A stretch of 17,682 nucleotides of DNA from Erysipelotrichaceae bacterium UBA2227 (GTDB lineage: Bacteria > Bacillota_I > Bacilli_A > Erysipelotrichales > Erysipelotrichaceae): positions 1-17,682 of the forward strand of contig DDYT01000009.1 in assembly GCA_002348095.1 (NCBI GenBank), read 5' to 3'. The translations under genes were made by a program, and so were the position numbers. A model generated the notes under the pieces. The model ran no database searches. It was not told where the DNA came from and saw nothing but the letters and a program-made list of their open reading frames with translations. Each line of letters starts with the position of its first letter. Positions within the stretch are counted from its first letter, which is position 1. Below are positions 7,755-14,194 of the stretch, one piece after another.

Positions 7755-8687
7755 ATGATGAGGATCAAGGGCGGTTATCTGCGCATCGTGGTAGCAGGCA
7801 TAATGTTATTGCTTGTTTTTTCGATGCTTCCGATTGAAGCGCAAGGTCTTGGTTTTCAAGGAAATCGTGATCCGATGCGATTGGAAACAGAGTTTGTCGA
7901 GCGTGCTTTGCATCGGCTTCGACCGATGAAAGATTCTCTGTCTCTTGAGATTCCCTGGATTTCACAAAAACAGATCAATCGGATGTTATTGAATCATCCG
8001 AGACTGATCATCTCGGTGCATCGTGAAATGTTGGAAGAAGAGCGGTTATACCAGGAATCCCTGAAACACAGGGAGCGGATCATCGATCCAAACAAGCCGA
8101 TGGTTGCGCTGACATTTGATGACGGTCCCCGGCCGACGACCGACCGCGTGTTTGCGGCTTTGAAGAAGCACAATGCCGTTGCGACGTTTTTTGTGATCGG
8201 AATGTATGTTCACGGGCGACGTGATTTACTGAAACAGATGGTTGAGGCCGGTAATGAAATCGGCAATCACTCCTGGTCACATTTGAACTTGCGCGAGATT
8301 ACCTTTCAGGAAGTCGAGTCACAAATCATTCGGACCGATGAAGCGATCCTTCGTGCTACCGGTGTCCGGCCGGCGTTTGTGCGTCCGCCGATGGGAATGC
8401 TTGACGGAGCATTAAAAACCGTCGTAGGTCAGCGGCAGATCGCGATGTGGAATCTGGATACGCTGGACTGGAAACATAAGGACTGGCAGAAAACGATGGC
8501 TTCCGTCGTGGGACATGTGCGTGACGGGGATGTCATTTTGGTCCATGATCTGGTAGAGTCCACTGCCACTAACATCGAAGAAATGATCGTCTATCTGATC
8601 GGTGAAGGATATCAGCTGGTGACGATGAGCGAGCTTGTCAAATATCGAAATGTCACTTCGAAAGTTGTAAGGTTTGCTCGTCCGTAG
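7755..8687 (+). CDS. Membrane-anchored polysaccharide deacetylase (NodB domain) 1
   Basis: A 310-residue carbohydrate esterase family 4 enzyme, which removes N-acetyl groups from cell-wall glycans (peptidoglycan or a related polymer) outside the membrane. An N-terminal hydrophobic segment (about 9-27, IVVAGIMLLLVFSMLPI) is a signal anchor or signal peptide. The NodB domain has all expected motifs: TFDDGP at 120-125 (catalytic Asp and metal Asp), HSWSH at 172-176 (metal His pair), RPPMG, LDTLDW and ILVHD. The ATG at 7755 has GGGGGT 7 nt upstream. A second deacetylase follows 55 bp after the stop and shares the unusual C-terminal tail (YQLVTMSEL...RNVTS), so the pair arose by duplication. Confidence 0.9.
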   Translation: MMRIKGGYLRIVVAGIMLLLVFSMLPIEAQGLGFQGNRDPMRLETEFVERALHRLRPMKDSLSLEIPWISQKQINRMLLNHPRLIISVHREMLEEERLYQESLKHRERIIDPNKPMVALTFDDGPRPTTDRVFAALKKHNAVATFFVIGMYVHGRRDLLKQMVEAGNEIGNHSWSHLNLREITFQEVESQIIRTDEAILRATGVRPAFVRPPMGMLDGALKTVVGQRQIAMWNLDTLDWKHKDWQKTMASVVGHVRDGDVILVHDLVESTATNIEEMIVYLIGEGYQLVTMSELVKYRNVTSKVVRFARP

Positions 8688-8701
8688 GGGTATGGTATAA
8701 T
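8674..8701 (+). promoter_or_regulatory. Promoter of the second deacetylase
   Basis: TGG-TATAAT (8693-8701) is an extended -10 element. A weak -35 (TTGCTC, 8674-8679) lies within the last codons of the first deacetylase. The second gene can therefore be expressed separately as well as by read-through. Confidence 0.6.
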
Positions 8702-8742
8702 AAAACTGCAAGGATGCACGGTGGGCTGCGGATGGGAGTCGG

Positions 8743-10056
8743 ATGAGAAAAGTCATTTGTTGGTGGTGCTTGTTTTCACTTTTGATTATCGTTATTCAAA
8801 CCGGGTTTATCAGTGCCCGGTTTTCATATACCACAGTGCCTTTATCGGTCAGTGCTGCCGAATCAGGATTGATCATTCATATCCAAGAGGAGTTTGATGC
8901 CTACACGATGCAAATGCTGAATGAAAAGATTGACCGGCAGTACCGGATTTCAAAAAGTCAAGGTGATTTTGTTGAGTTGGTCGTTTGGGTGAATGAAACG
9001 TTTGCGACCGAAGATGTACTGTCGCTTTGTTTGGAAATCCGTGAAGAAAGGACAGACGCAGTTTCTGATTACATTCAGTCCGTCAATATCAACCGCAAGA
9101 AGAAACAGCCGATCAGTCTTGAGGTATTGGTTCGTGAATCCAAACGAACTTCAATTCTACGGGAGCTTTTTGGTCAATGGATACGGATCAGTAACGACAC
9201 TTCGCTGTTTGAGGGTGATTTTGATGAAATCAGCCGCTGGTCGTATTGGAAAGAACAATGGAGCAATTATTATATGGATGAAAGCCATCTGTATCTGCCG
9301 TTAATGGATACGACGTTTTTCCCTTGGGGACATACACTGAAATTTGATAAGGTCTCACTGGGAAGTGATATGGTCATTGCTAATATCAATAAACCGACGC
9401 CGGCAATACCGCTGAATCCGGGTGTGACGATTTTACCCAGCGGCCGATCGATTGACAATAACAAGAAACTGGTAGCGCTGACTTTTGATGACGGACCGCA
9501 TAAAAACATCGATCACATTCTCGGCGTGCTTAAGAAATATGATTCGGCCGCTACATTCTTTTTATTGGGAACCCATATCAGCCGCTATCCGTCCGTCATT
9601 GCGAAAATCGAATCATCCGCCAGTGAAATCGGCAATCATGCGTACTCCCATAATAATCTGCGTTCAATGTCCCAGACGCAAATCCGCAGTGAAATCGAGC
9701 TGACCGATGCACTGATCGTACAGTACGGCGGATCAGTCACCCAGGTGTTCCGTCCGCCTTTTGGCCAATACAATCAGAATGTATTGAACGCGGCTTTTGA
9801 CAAACGTGTCGTCAATTGGAGTGTCGATCCGGCGGATTGGGATCATCGGACGTGGTCGAAAACCTTTGCGAATATCAAAGCCAATCTGAAGGACGGTTCG
9901 ATCATATTGCTTCATGACTGGGTCGTTTCCACGTCCGAAAACATCGAAACCTTAGTAAAATATCTGCTCGACCAAAACTACCAGTTGGTCACGGTCAGTG
10001 AACTGATCGTGGTCCGAAATGTCACTTCGCAATTTGTGAAGATTGCACCTCGATAG
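8743..10056 (+). CDS. Polysaccharide deacetylase 2 with PdaC/RsiV-like ectodomain
   Basis: A 437-residue membrane-anchored CE4 deacetylase. A hydrophobic N-terminus (about 5-25) is followed by a roughly 190-residue extracytoplasmic region. In that region SLEVLVRES, NYYMDESHLYLPL and TFFPWGHTLKFDKVSL resemble the DUF3298 fold found in RsiV and in the Bacillus deacetylase PdaC. The NodB domain follows with TFDDGP at 247-252, HAYSH at 299-303, RPPFGQYN, VDPADWDH and ILLHDW, all catalytic positions present. The ATG has GGGAG close upstream (4 nt, rather short). Its catalytic half is clearly paralogous to the preceding gene. The ectodomain assignment is by eye and moderate in confidence; in RsiV this fold binds lysozyme. 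Confidence 0.9.
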   Translation: MRKVICWWCLFSLLIIVIQTGFISARFSYTTVPLSVSAAESGLIIHIQEEFDAYTMQMLNEKIDRQYRISKSQGDFVELVVWVNETFATEDVLSLCLEIREERTDAVSDYIQSVNINRKKKQPISLEVLVRESKRTSILRELFGQWIRISNDTSLFEGDFDEISRWSYWKEQWSNYYMDESHLYLPLMDTTFFPWGHTLKFDKVSLGSDMVIANINKPTPAIPLNPGVTILPSGRSIDNNKKLVALTFDDGPHKNIDHILGVLKKYDSAATFFLLGTHISRYPSVIAKIESSASEIGNHAYSHNNLRSMSQTQIRSEIELTDALIVQYGGSVTQVFRPPFGQYNQNVLNAAFDKRVVNWSVDPADWDHRTWSKTFANIKANLKDGSIILLHDWVVSTSENIETLVKYLLDQNYQLVTVSELIVVRNVTSQFVKIAPR

Positions 10057-10154
10057 CCGGTTCACACATTTCGTGGGCTTTTCACATGGAGCACTTGAAA
10101 CATCAGGGTAAATACCTTAATCTATAGATAGACGTTGTGATTTGCGGAGGGTGT

Positions 10155-11159
10155 ATGAAAAAAAGCGGAATTGCCCGATTGTTTGCATTTATGCAGACAC
10201 TGTATGATTTGACGGATGAAGACCATCCCAAAACCCGGGAGGAAATCGAGGAGGTACTCAAAAACAACGGAATCGAGATGAATCGAAAAACGTTTTATTC
10301 GACCATTGAAGAACTGAGGGCTGCCGGGATCGATGTGGCATCGAAGAAGTCCGATAAATATTATTACTATATCAACCGACGTCAGTTTGATTTTGCGGAA
10401 ACCAAACTGCTGATTGATGCGGTACAGTCCGCCCGTTTTATCACGCGGGAAAAAAGTGAGGAACTGATCAAAAAGATCGGTAAACTGATGAGCCTTTATC
10501 AGGCGGCGGATTTAAAGCGCAAGCTGTATATGAGTGAGCGCACCAAGACCGTCAATAAGAATATCTATAAGAACGTCGATGAAATTCATGATGCCATCAC
10601 CAAAAACCGTAAGATCTCGTTTCGATATTTTGATTACACGCTCGATGTCAGTCATAACAAGAAGAAGCAGTATCGTAAGCAAGGAAAAGAGTATGTGATA
10701 TCCCCGTATTCATTGGTATGGGCTGAGGATAATTACTATGTGATTTCCCATTATCCCGAGCATACCGGACTGACCAATTTTCGGGTGGATCGCATGGATA
10801 TGATCCAGGTGACCCATCAGACTCGTGAAAGTCTGGCAAAAGTAACCGGGAAAAGTGATTTCTCGATTTCGCGGTACAGCCAGAATATCTTCTCGATGTT
10901 TTCGGGGGATGTTCAGCAGGTATCCTTGCGATTTGACAATGATTTGCTCAATACGGCCATCGACCGTTTCGGTCAGCATGCCCAAATGAAGCGCAATGAT
11001 GAGCATACCTTTATTGCGGATGTGGAAGTGCAGGTTTCTCCGACCTTTTTTGCCTGGCTCTTTCAGTTCGGTAAGAAAGTGAAGATTTTAGCGCCGGCAA
11101 GTGCGGCGGTTAAGTATACTGAATATTGTGAAGCGGTATTAAGTGAGTACCGTAAGTAG
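10155..11159 (+). CDS. WYL-domain transcriptional regulator
   Basis: A 334-residue DNA-binding regulator. Residues 1-75 look like a winged helix-turn-helix (KTREEIEEVLKNNGIEMNRKTFYSTIEELRAAGIDV). Residues about 140-240 form a WYL domain (KISFRYFDY...YVISPYSLVWAEDNYYVISHY...TNFRVDRMDMIQVT), here with NYYVISHY in place of the canonical WYL. A C-terminal WCX-type extension follows. WYL domains are thought to bind nucleic-acid or other small ligands and often control DNA-damage or defence genes. CGGAGGG precedes the ATG at 10155; an in-frame GTG at 10137 is less likely. It is the first of three tightly packed genes. TTGAAA-17-TAATCT at 10095-10123 is a poor candidate promoter. Confidence 0.88.
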   Translation: MKKSGIARLFAFMQTLYDLTDEDHPKTREEIEEVLKNNGIEMNRKTFYSTIEELRAAGIDVASKKSDKYYYYINRRQFDFAETKLLIDAVQSARFITREKSEELIKKIGKLMSLYQAADLKRKLYMSERTKTVNKNIYKNVDEIHDAITKNRKISFRYFDYTLDVSHNKKKQYRKQGKEYVISPYSLVWAEDNYYVISHYPEHTGLTNFRVDRMDMIQVTHQTRESLAKVTGKSDFSISRYSQNIFSMFSGDVQQVSLRFDNDLLNTAIDRFGQHAQMKRNDEHTFIADVEVQVSPTFFAWLFQFGKKVKILAPASAAVKYTEYCEAVLSEYRK

Positions 11160-11168
11160 GAGGATGAG

Positions 11169-11480
11169 ATGGCTATAAGCAAAGAAGATGTCCTTTGGGA
11201 TTTGTTGGAAGATGGGTTGGAAGATACTGATCTGGCCCAGAATGACCGTTTGGAAGACATGCTGGATATGATCGAGGATCACTGTCTGGCGGCCTGCCTC
11301 GATCAGGGAAAAAGTTATACGACCGTTTCTTCGGTACGGTCACTGTTGCAGTTGGATGCTTCGCATTGGGAAGAGTTTATGGATATGTTACGTAACATGC
11401 GGGTCATGGGTGCGAAAGTCACCGTGACCGAACTGGAAGATGAAGATGAACTGCTGATCAACTGGGGCGTCTTGCATTGA
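11169..11480 (+). CDS. Small acidic protein of unknown function
   Basis: A 103-residue, strongly acidic cytoplasmic protein I do not recognise. The first 40 residues carry about 15 Asp/Glu (VLWDLLEDGLEDTDLAQNDR, then LEDMLDMIEDH). The middle looks helical (VRSLLQLDASHWEEFMDMLR), and the end is ELEDEDELLINWGVLH. There is no signal peptide or membrane segment. AGGAGG overlaps the stop codon of the WYL regulator, and its own TGA overlaps the TTG start of the nuclease gene by four bases, so translation of all three genes is probably coupled. A partner or modulator of the WYL regulator, or a DNA-mimic-like protein, are guesses from charge and context only. Confidence 0.8.
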   Translation: MAISKEDVLWDLLEDGLEDTDLAQNDRLEDMLDMIEDHCLAACLDQGKSYTTVSSVRSLLQLDASHWEEFMDMLRNMRVMGAKVTVTELEDEDELLINWGVLH

Positions 11481-11926
11481 GGAAATTTGTCATCTGGCTG
11501 CTGATCGGCTTTCTGTGGGGATGCGGATCACAACCGTCACCGGGTCAGAGAACCGTTGTGACGTTGGATCGGTGCATCGATGGCGATACGGCGTGGTTTT
11601 ATCCTATCGGGAAAGCCCGCTTCTTATACATCGATACCCCGGAAATTTATCCGCAGATGCAGCCGTTTGGTCAGGATGCCGCCGATCATACGTGCAAGCG
11701 GCTCAGTGAAGCGAAACTCATTCAAATCGAGTATGACGGGCAACGTGAGGACAGTTACGGACGTGCATTGGTCTGGGTGTGGGTCGATGATCAGTTGCTG
11801 CAGGAAGAACTGGCCTTACTGGGCTATGTGGTCAAACTGTATGACTATGGTGACTATCGTTATGAGCGAAGAGTTGATGAGGCTATAAAAAAAGCGAAAA
11901 AAAATAAGTCCGGAATCTATGAGTGA
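11477..11926 (+). CDS. Lipoprotein thermonuclease-like protein (SNase domain)
   Basis: A 149-residue staphylococcal-nuclease-fold protein. SNase enzymes hydrolyse DNA and RNA using Ca2+. All three catalytic residues can be placed: Arg48 (ARFLYIDTPE), Glu56 in the same motif and Arg96 (DSYGRAL). Asp37 (DGDT) and Asp53 serve as likely calcium ligands. The N-terminus is a lipoprotein signal: MRKF, a hydrophobic core, then LWGC with Cys16. Trp at the -2 position is unusual for a lipobox, so anchoring is likely but not certain. The start is TTG at 11477 within a TTGA overlap with the upstream stop, and no strong ribosome binding site is visible, so it depends on coupling. Its last codons form a bidirectional terminator. 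Confidence 0.88.
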   Translation: MRKFVIWLLIGFLWGCGSQPSPGQRTVVTLDRCIDGDTAWFYPIGKARFLYIDTPEIYPQMQPFGQDAADHTCKRLSEAKLIQIEYDGQREDSYGRALVWVWVDDQLLQEELALLGYVVKLYDYGDYRYERRVDEAIKKAKKNKSGIYE

Positions 11927-11940
11927 TTCCGGACTGTTTT
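11907..11940. terminator. Bidirectional terminator between nuclease and CNNM genes
   Basis: AGTCCGGAATC (11907-11917), 7-nt loop, GATTCCGGACT (11925-11935). T-rich tails lie on both sides: GTTTT on the plus strand and a long A-rich run upstream (T-run on the minus strand). The left arm and loop are the final codons and stop of the nuclease gene. It serves the two converging genes. Confidence 0.9.
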
Positions 11941-13261
11941 ATTCTTGGTTCTCTTCGTCTTCATCGACCATCGGCAACACGGTCAGGATGACTTTTTCAA
12001 TGCGCTTTTCGGTGACCTGGGCAATGCGGAAATGCAGATTTTTGAAGTCGATTTCACTGACATCATCATCTTCCGGGATCTTGCCGAGCAGACTGATGAT
12101 AAAGCCGCTCAAAGTCTCGTATTCATCGATCGGGAATCCGACCTCAAAGCGCTCTTCAAGTTCTTCAAGATTCATCATACCGCTGACCTCATAGCTGTCA
12201 TCGGCAAGTTTGTTGAATTCGACCGGGACTTCATCGTATTCGTCAAAGATATTCCCGACAATCTCTTCGATCAGATCCTCGATCGTCACGATTCCGGCCG
12301 TACCGCCGTATTCATCGATTACGACGGCGATGTGTGTTTTTGCCAGCTGTAAATCGACAAACAGTTCGTCGATTTTCTTGGACGTCGGTACAAAGTACGG
12401 CTTACGGATATTTTCTTTCAGTGAGAAATGTTCGACCGATTCGGCATTGATCAGCGGGATCAGATCTTTGACATGCAAGATTCCGATGATATCGTCGATA
12501 TTATCTTCGTACACGGGGATCCGCGTAAACTTTTCCTGGTTGATCAAATCGATGATTTCATCCAGGGTTGCGGATACCGGCAGGCTGAACAGTTCCATGC
12601 GGTGAGTCATGATGTCTTCGGCTTCCTTGTTATTGAACTCAAAGATGTTGTTGATCATCATTTTCTCGCGCTGCTGAATCGTTCCTTTTTCCTCGCCGAC
12701 ATCGACCATCATCCGGATTTCCTCTTCGGTGACGTTGTTTTGCGCTGCGTTGGGATCGATACCGAACATCCGGACGATCAGATTGGTTGAGAAACTTAAG
12801 AAGCGGACAAAGGGAGAGGTGATCGTTGAGATGACCAGTAACACCGATACGACGGAAAAGGCGATGGGTTCGGCTTTGGTCATCGCAATGCGCTTAGGAA
12901 CCAGCTCACCAAACACTAATGTGAAATACGATAGGATCAATGTGATCAAAACTACGGTGACGATCCGCAGGATACTGTCGGACAGTTGGATATCGGTGGT
13001 TTTGATCAAGGCGACCAGCGGCTCGGCAAAGGTGTCCGCCGCAAAGGCACTCGCCAAAAAGCCGGCCAGGGTAACGCCGATTTGTATGGTGGCAAGAAAG
13101 CCACTCGGTTCGCCCAGCAGCTTCAGTAACTGCTTGGCCTTTTTGTGCCCATCCTCCGCCATGACTTTGATTTTGTTATCATTGAGTGAAATGAGTGCGA
13201 TTTCCGATGCGGCGAAAAATGCGTTCAATGATATCAGCAGAAGTAATAACAGTATTTCCAT
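11939..13261 (-). CDS. CNNM/CorC-family membrane protein (putative Mg2+/Co2+ exporter)
   Basis: About 440 residues in the HlyC/CorC or CNNM layout: an N-terminal DUF21/CNNM transmembrane domain (roughly 1-190, starting MEILLLLLLISLNAFFAASE), a pair of CBS domains (about 200-325, including FTRIPVYEDNIDDIIGILHVKDL and HIAVVIDEYGGTAGIVTIEDLIEEIVG), and a C-terminal CorC_HlyC domain (YEVSGMMNLEELEERF, then LSGFIISLLGKIPEDDD). Relatives such as MpfA of Staphylococcus and eukaryotic CNNM proteins export Mg2+; CorC aids Co2+/Mg2+ efflux. I prefer the ATG at 13261. It overlaps the stop of an upstream small ORF as TGATG and matches the usual family N-terminus. An in-frame ATG at 13288 directly follows a terminator-like T-run and has no ribosome binding site. 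Confidence 0.92.
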   Translation of the reverse strand: MEILLLLLLISLNAFFAASEIALISLNDNKIKVMAEDGHKKAKQLLKLLGEPSGFLATIQIGVTLAGFLASAFAADTFAEPLVALIKTTDIQLSDSILRIVTVVLITLILSYFTLVFGELVPKRIAMTKAEPIAFSVVSVLLVISTITSPFVRFLSFSTNLIVRMFGIDPNAAQNNVTEEEIRMMVDVGEEKGTIQQREKMMINNIFEFNNKEAEDIMTHRMELFSLPVSATLDEIIDLINQEKFTRIPVYEDNIDDIIGILHVKDLIPLINAESVEHFSLKENIRKPYFVPTSKKIDELFVDLQLAKTHIAVVIDEYGGTAGIVTIEDLIEEIVGNIFDEYDEVPVEFNKLADDSYEVSGMMNLEELEERFEVGFPIDEYETLSGFIISLLGKIPEDDDVSEIDFKNLHFRIAQVTEKRIEKVILTVLPMVDEDEENQE

Positions 13262-13422
13262 CAGTGTAATCCCTGCCTTTGTGACCATGAGAAAAAGGGC
13301 ATAATCTGCCCGTCATGGATTTTTGGATGTTTGTTGTTTCGATATTGCTCGGTATATGCGGACTTTAAAAGAGCTTGATTTCTTATATTACGTCTATCCG
13401 CGTCCCCGGGGTCATCATTCAT
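13261..13422 (-). CDS. Putative 53-aa leader peptide upstream of the CNNM gene
   Basis: A small ORF too short for usual gene finding. It starts at ATG 13422, lies between the promoter (13494-13466) and the CNNM gene, and its TGA shares one base with the CNNM ATG (TGATG). The peptide begins MNDDPGDADRRNIRNQ and ends SWSQRQGLH. There is no signal or membrane segment. A GAGG lies about 11 nt upstream of the ATG, a rather long spacing. It uses codons less common in this window (AGA, AGG, ATA, CGA), which fits a leader or a chance ORF rather than a well-expressed gene. A terminator-like hairpin (13292-13311) lies within it. Whether it is translated is unproven. Confidence 0.45.
   Translation of the reverse strand: MNDDPGDADRRNIRNQALLKSAYTEQYRNNKHPKIHDGQIMPFFSWSQRQGLH
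13292..13311 (-). terminator. Possible attenuator hairpin in the CNNM leader
   Basis: On the minus strand GGGCA (13311-13307), loop GATTA, TGCCC (13301-13297), then TTTTT and CT. The stem is only 5 bp but GC-rich with a good T-run. It sits about 150 nt after the promoter and before the CNNM gene, inside the small ORF, so a translating ribosome could prevent its formation. Confidence 0.5.
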
Positions 13423-13435
13423 AGTAACTCATACC
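13351..13435 (-). other. Paired segments in the CNNM leader RNA
   Basis: On the minus strand GGTAT (13435-13431) can pair with ATACC (13355-13351). Nested inside, GCGGAT (13401-13396) can pair with GTCCGC (13363-13358, one G-U). This nested pair suggests a folded leader upstream of the attenuator. I could not match it to a known riboswitch class. Confidence 0.35.
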
Positions 13436-13465
13436 TCGACTGTAATGTTTCATTTTAACAGTCAA

Positions 13466-13494
13466 ATTATAGCACAGTTTTTTAGAATTGCCAA
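13466..13494 (-). promoter_or_regulatory. Promoter of the CNNM gene and its leader
   Basis: On the minus strand TTGGCA (13494-13489), 17 nt, TATAAT (13471-13466), with TGC giving an extended -10. The start near 13459 leaves a leader of about 170-200 nt, unusually long for this window. Confidence 0.82.
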
Positions 13495-13501
13495 AAAAAT
13501 G

Positions 13502-13523
13502 AAAAAACCGTCAGATGACGGTT
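13502..13523 (-). terminator. Terminator of the quinone reductase gene
   Basis: On the minus strand AACCGTC (13523-13517), ATCT loop, GACGGTT (13512-13506) and further T to 13502. It lies 6 bp after the wrbA stop codon and just upstream of the CNNM promoter. Confidence 0.88.
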
Positions 13524-13528
13524 GAGAA

Positions 13529-14125
13529 TTATTTCAGTTTCGCTGCGACTTGCAGTAAGCGGCGGGTCTGATGTTCGACGGCATCACGGACATCTTCGAC
13601 CATTTCACCTTGCTGATTGACGCTGACGCTGGTGCCGTAAGGATTGCCGCCGGCTTTGAAAACCGATGCATCGGTATACCCCGGAGCCACGACGATCGCA
13701 CCCCAGTGATACATCATAGTATACAATGACAGGATCGTTGCTTCCTGTCCGCCATGGGGGTTTTGTGCAGATGACATGGCACTGACTGCTTTATTGACCA
13801 GCTTACCCTGAGCCCATAATCCGCCCTGAATATCTAAGAACTGTTTCATCTGTGCGGCCATATTACCGAAGCGGGTCGGTACGCTAAAGAGAATTGCATC
13901 GGCCCAGTCCAGATCGGCTGAGGTTGCCACAGGGATATCTTGGGTGGCCTGCTGAACTGCTTTCCATCCCGGCTGTGCATCGATGACGGATTGCGGCGCG
14001 AGTTCAGCGGCCTTGACCAATCGGACCTCAGCGCCTTCTTGCTCGGCGGCTAGTTTAGCCCATTGGGCCATTTGAAGATTGGTACCATAAGTACTGTAAT
14101 ATACGATCGTTAGTTTTGTTGACAT
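13529..14125 (-). CDS. wrbA: WrbA-type NAD(P)H:quinone oxidoreductase
   Basis: A 198-residue flavodoxin-fold enzyme that reduces quinones by two electrons using NAD(P)H and FMN, avoiding semiquinone radicals. The FMN phosphate loop is near the N-terminus (YYSTYGTNLQMAQ). WrbA-type motifs follow: ADAILFSVPTRFGNMAAQMKQFLD, GGLWAQGKLVNKAVSAMSSA, HGGQEATILSL and the late GGNPYGTS. Length is normal for the family. AGGAGG precedes the ATG. It has its own promoter, with a perfect inverted repeat at the start of transcription. The YodB-like regulator encoded two genes upstream is the probable repressor, giving quinone-induced expression. Confidence 0.93.
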   Translation of the reverse strand: MSTKLTIVYYSTYGTNLQMAQWAKLAAEQEGAEVRLVKAAELAPQSVIDAQPGWKAVQQATQDIPVATSADLDWADAILFSVPTRFGNMAAQMKQFLDIQGGLWAQGKLVNKAVSAMSSAQNPHGGQEATILSLYTMMYHWGAIVVAPGYTDASVFKAGGNPYGTSVSVNQQGEMVEDVRDAVEHQTRRLLQVAAKLK

Positions 14126-14137
14126 ATGTCCTCCTAA

Positions 14138-14156
14138 TACTTACAAATAGTAAGTA
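14138..14156 (-). promoter_or_regulatory. Operator in front of wrbA (probable HxlR/YodB site)
   Basis: TACTTAC-N5-GTAAGTA, perfect 7-bp arms, immediately downstream of the -10 box. The core ACTWACAAA(W)(R)GTAAG also occurs at 15005-15021 in front of the regulator gene. It resembles the TACT...AGTA dyads bound by YodB in Bacillus. Confidence 0.7.
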
Positions 14157-14165
14157 ACTAACAAA

Positions 14166-14194
14166 AGTATATTAAAAGTGACGATGAATGTCAC
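14166..14194 (-). promoter_or_regulatory. wrbA promoter
   Basis: On the minus strand GTGACA (14194-14189), 17 nt, TATACT (14171-14166). The -35 box overlaps the stop codon of the DUF1003 gene. Transcription would start near 14159, at the edge of the operator. Confidence 0.7.

Noticed and set aside
10057..10154. Clear terminator for the second deacetylase and promoter for the WYL gene
   Set aside because: Only an imperfect hairpin around 10055-10082 and a poor TTGAAA-17-TAATCT were found; too weak to list as features.
12729..13304. 191-codon plus-strand frame opposite the CNNM gene
   Set aside because: It is antisense to the CNNM transmembrane domain, with no family features and no initiation signals.
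13289..13460. M-box or other known metal riboswitch before the CNNM gene
   Set aside because: I looked for the conserved M-box segments and for yybP-ykoY, NiCo and fluoride motifs and did not see them. It is kept only as an unclassified leader.
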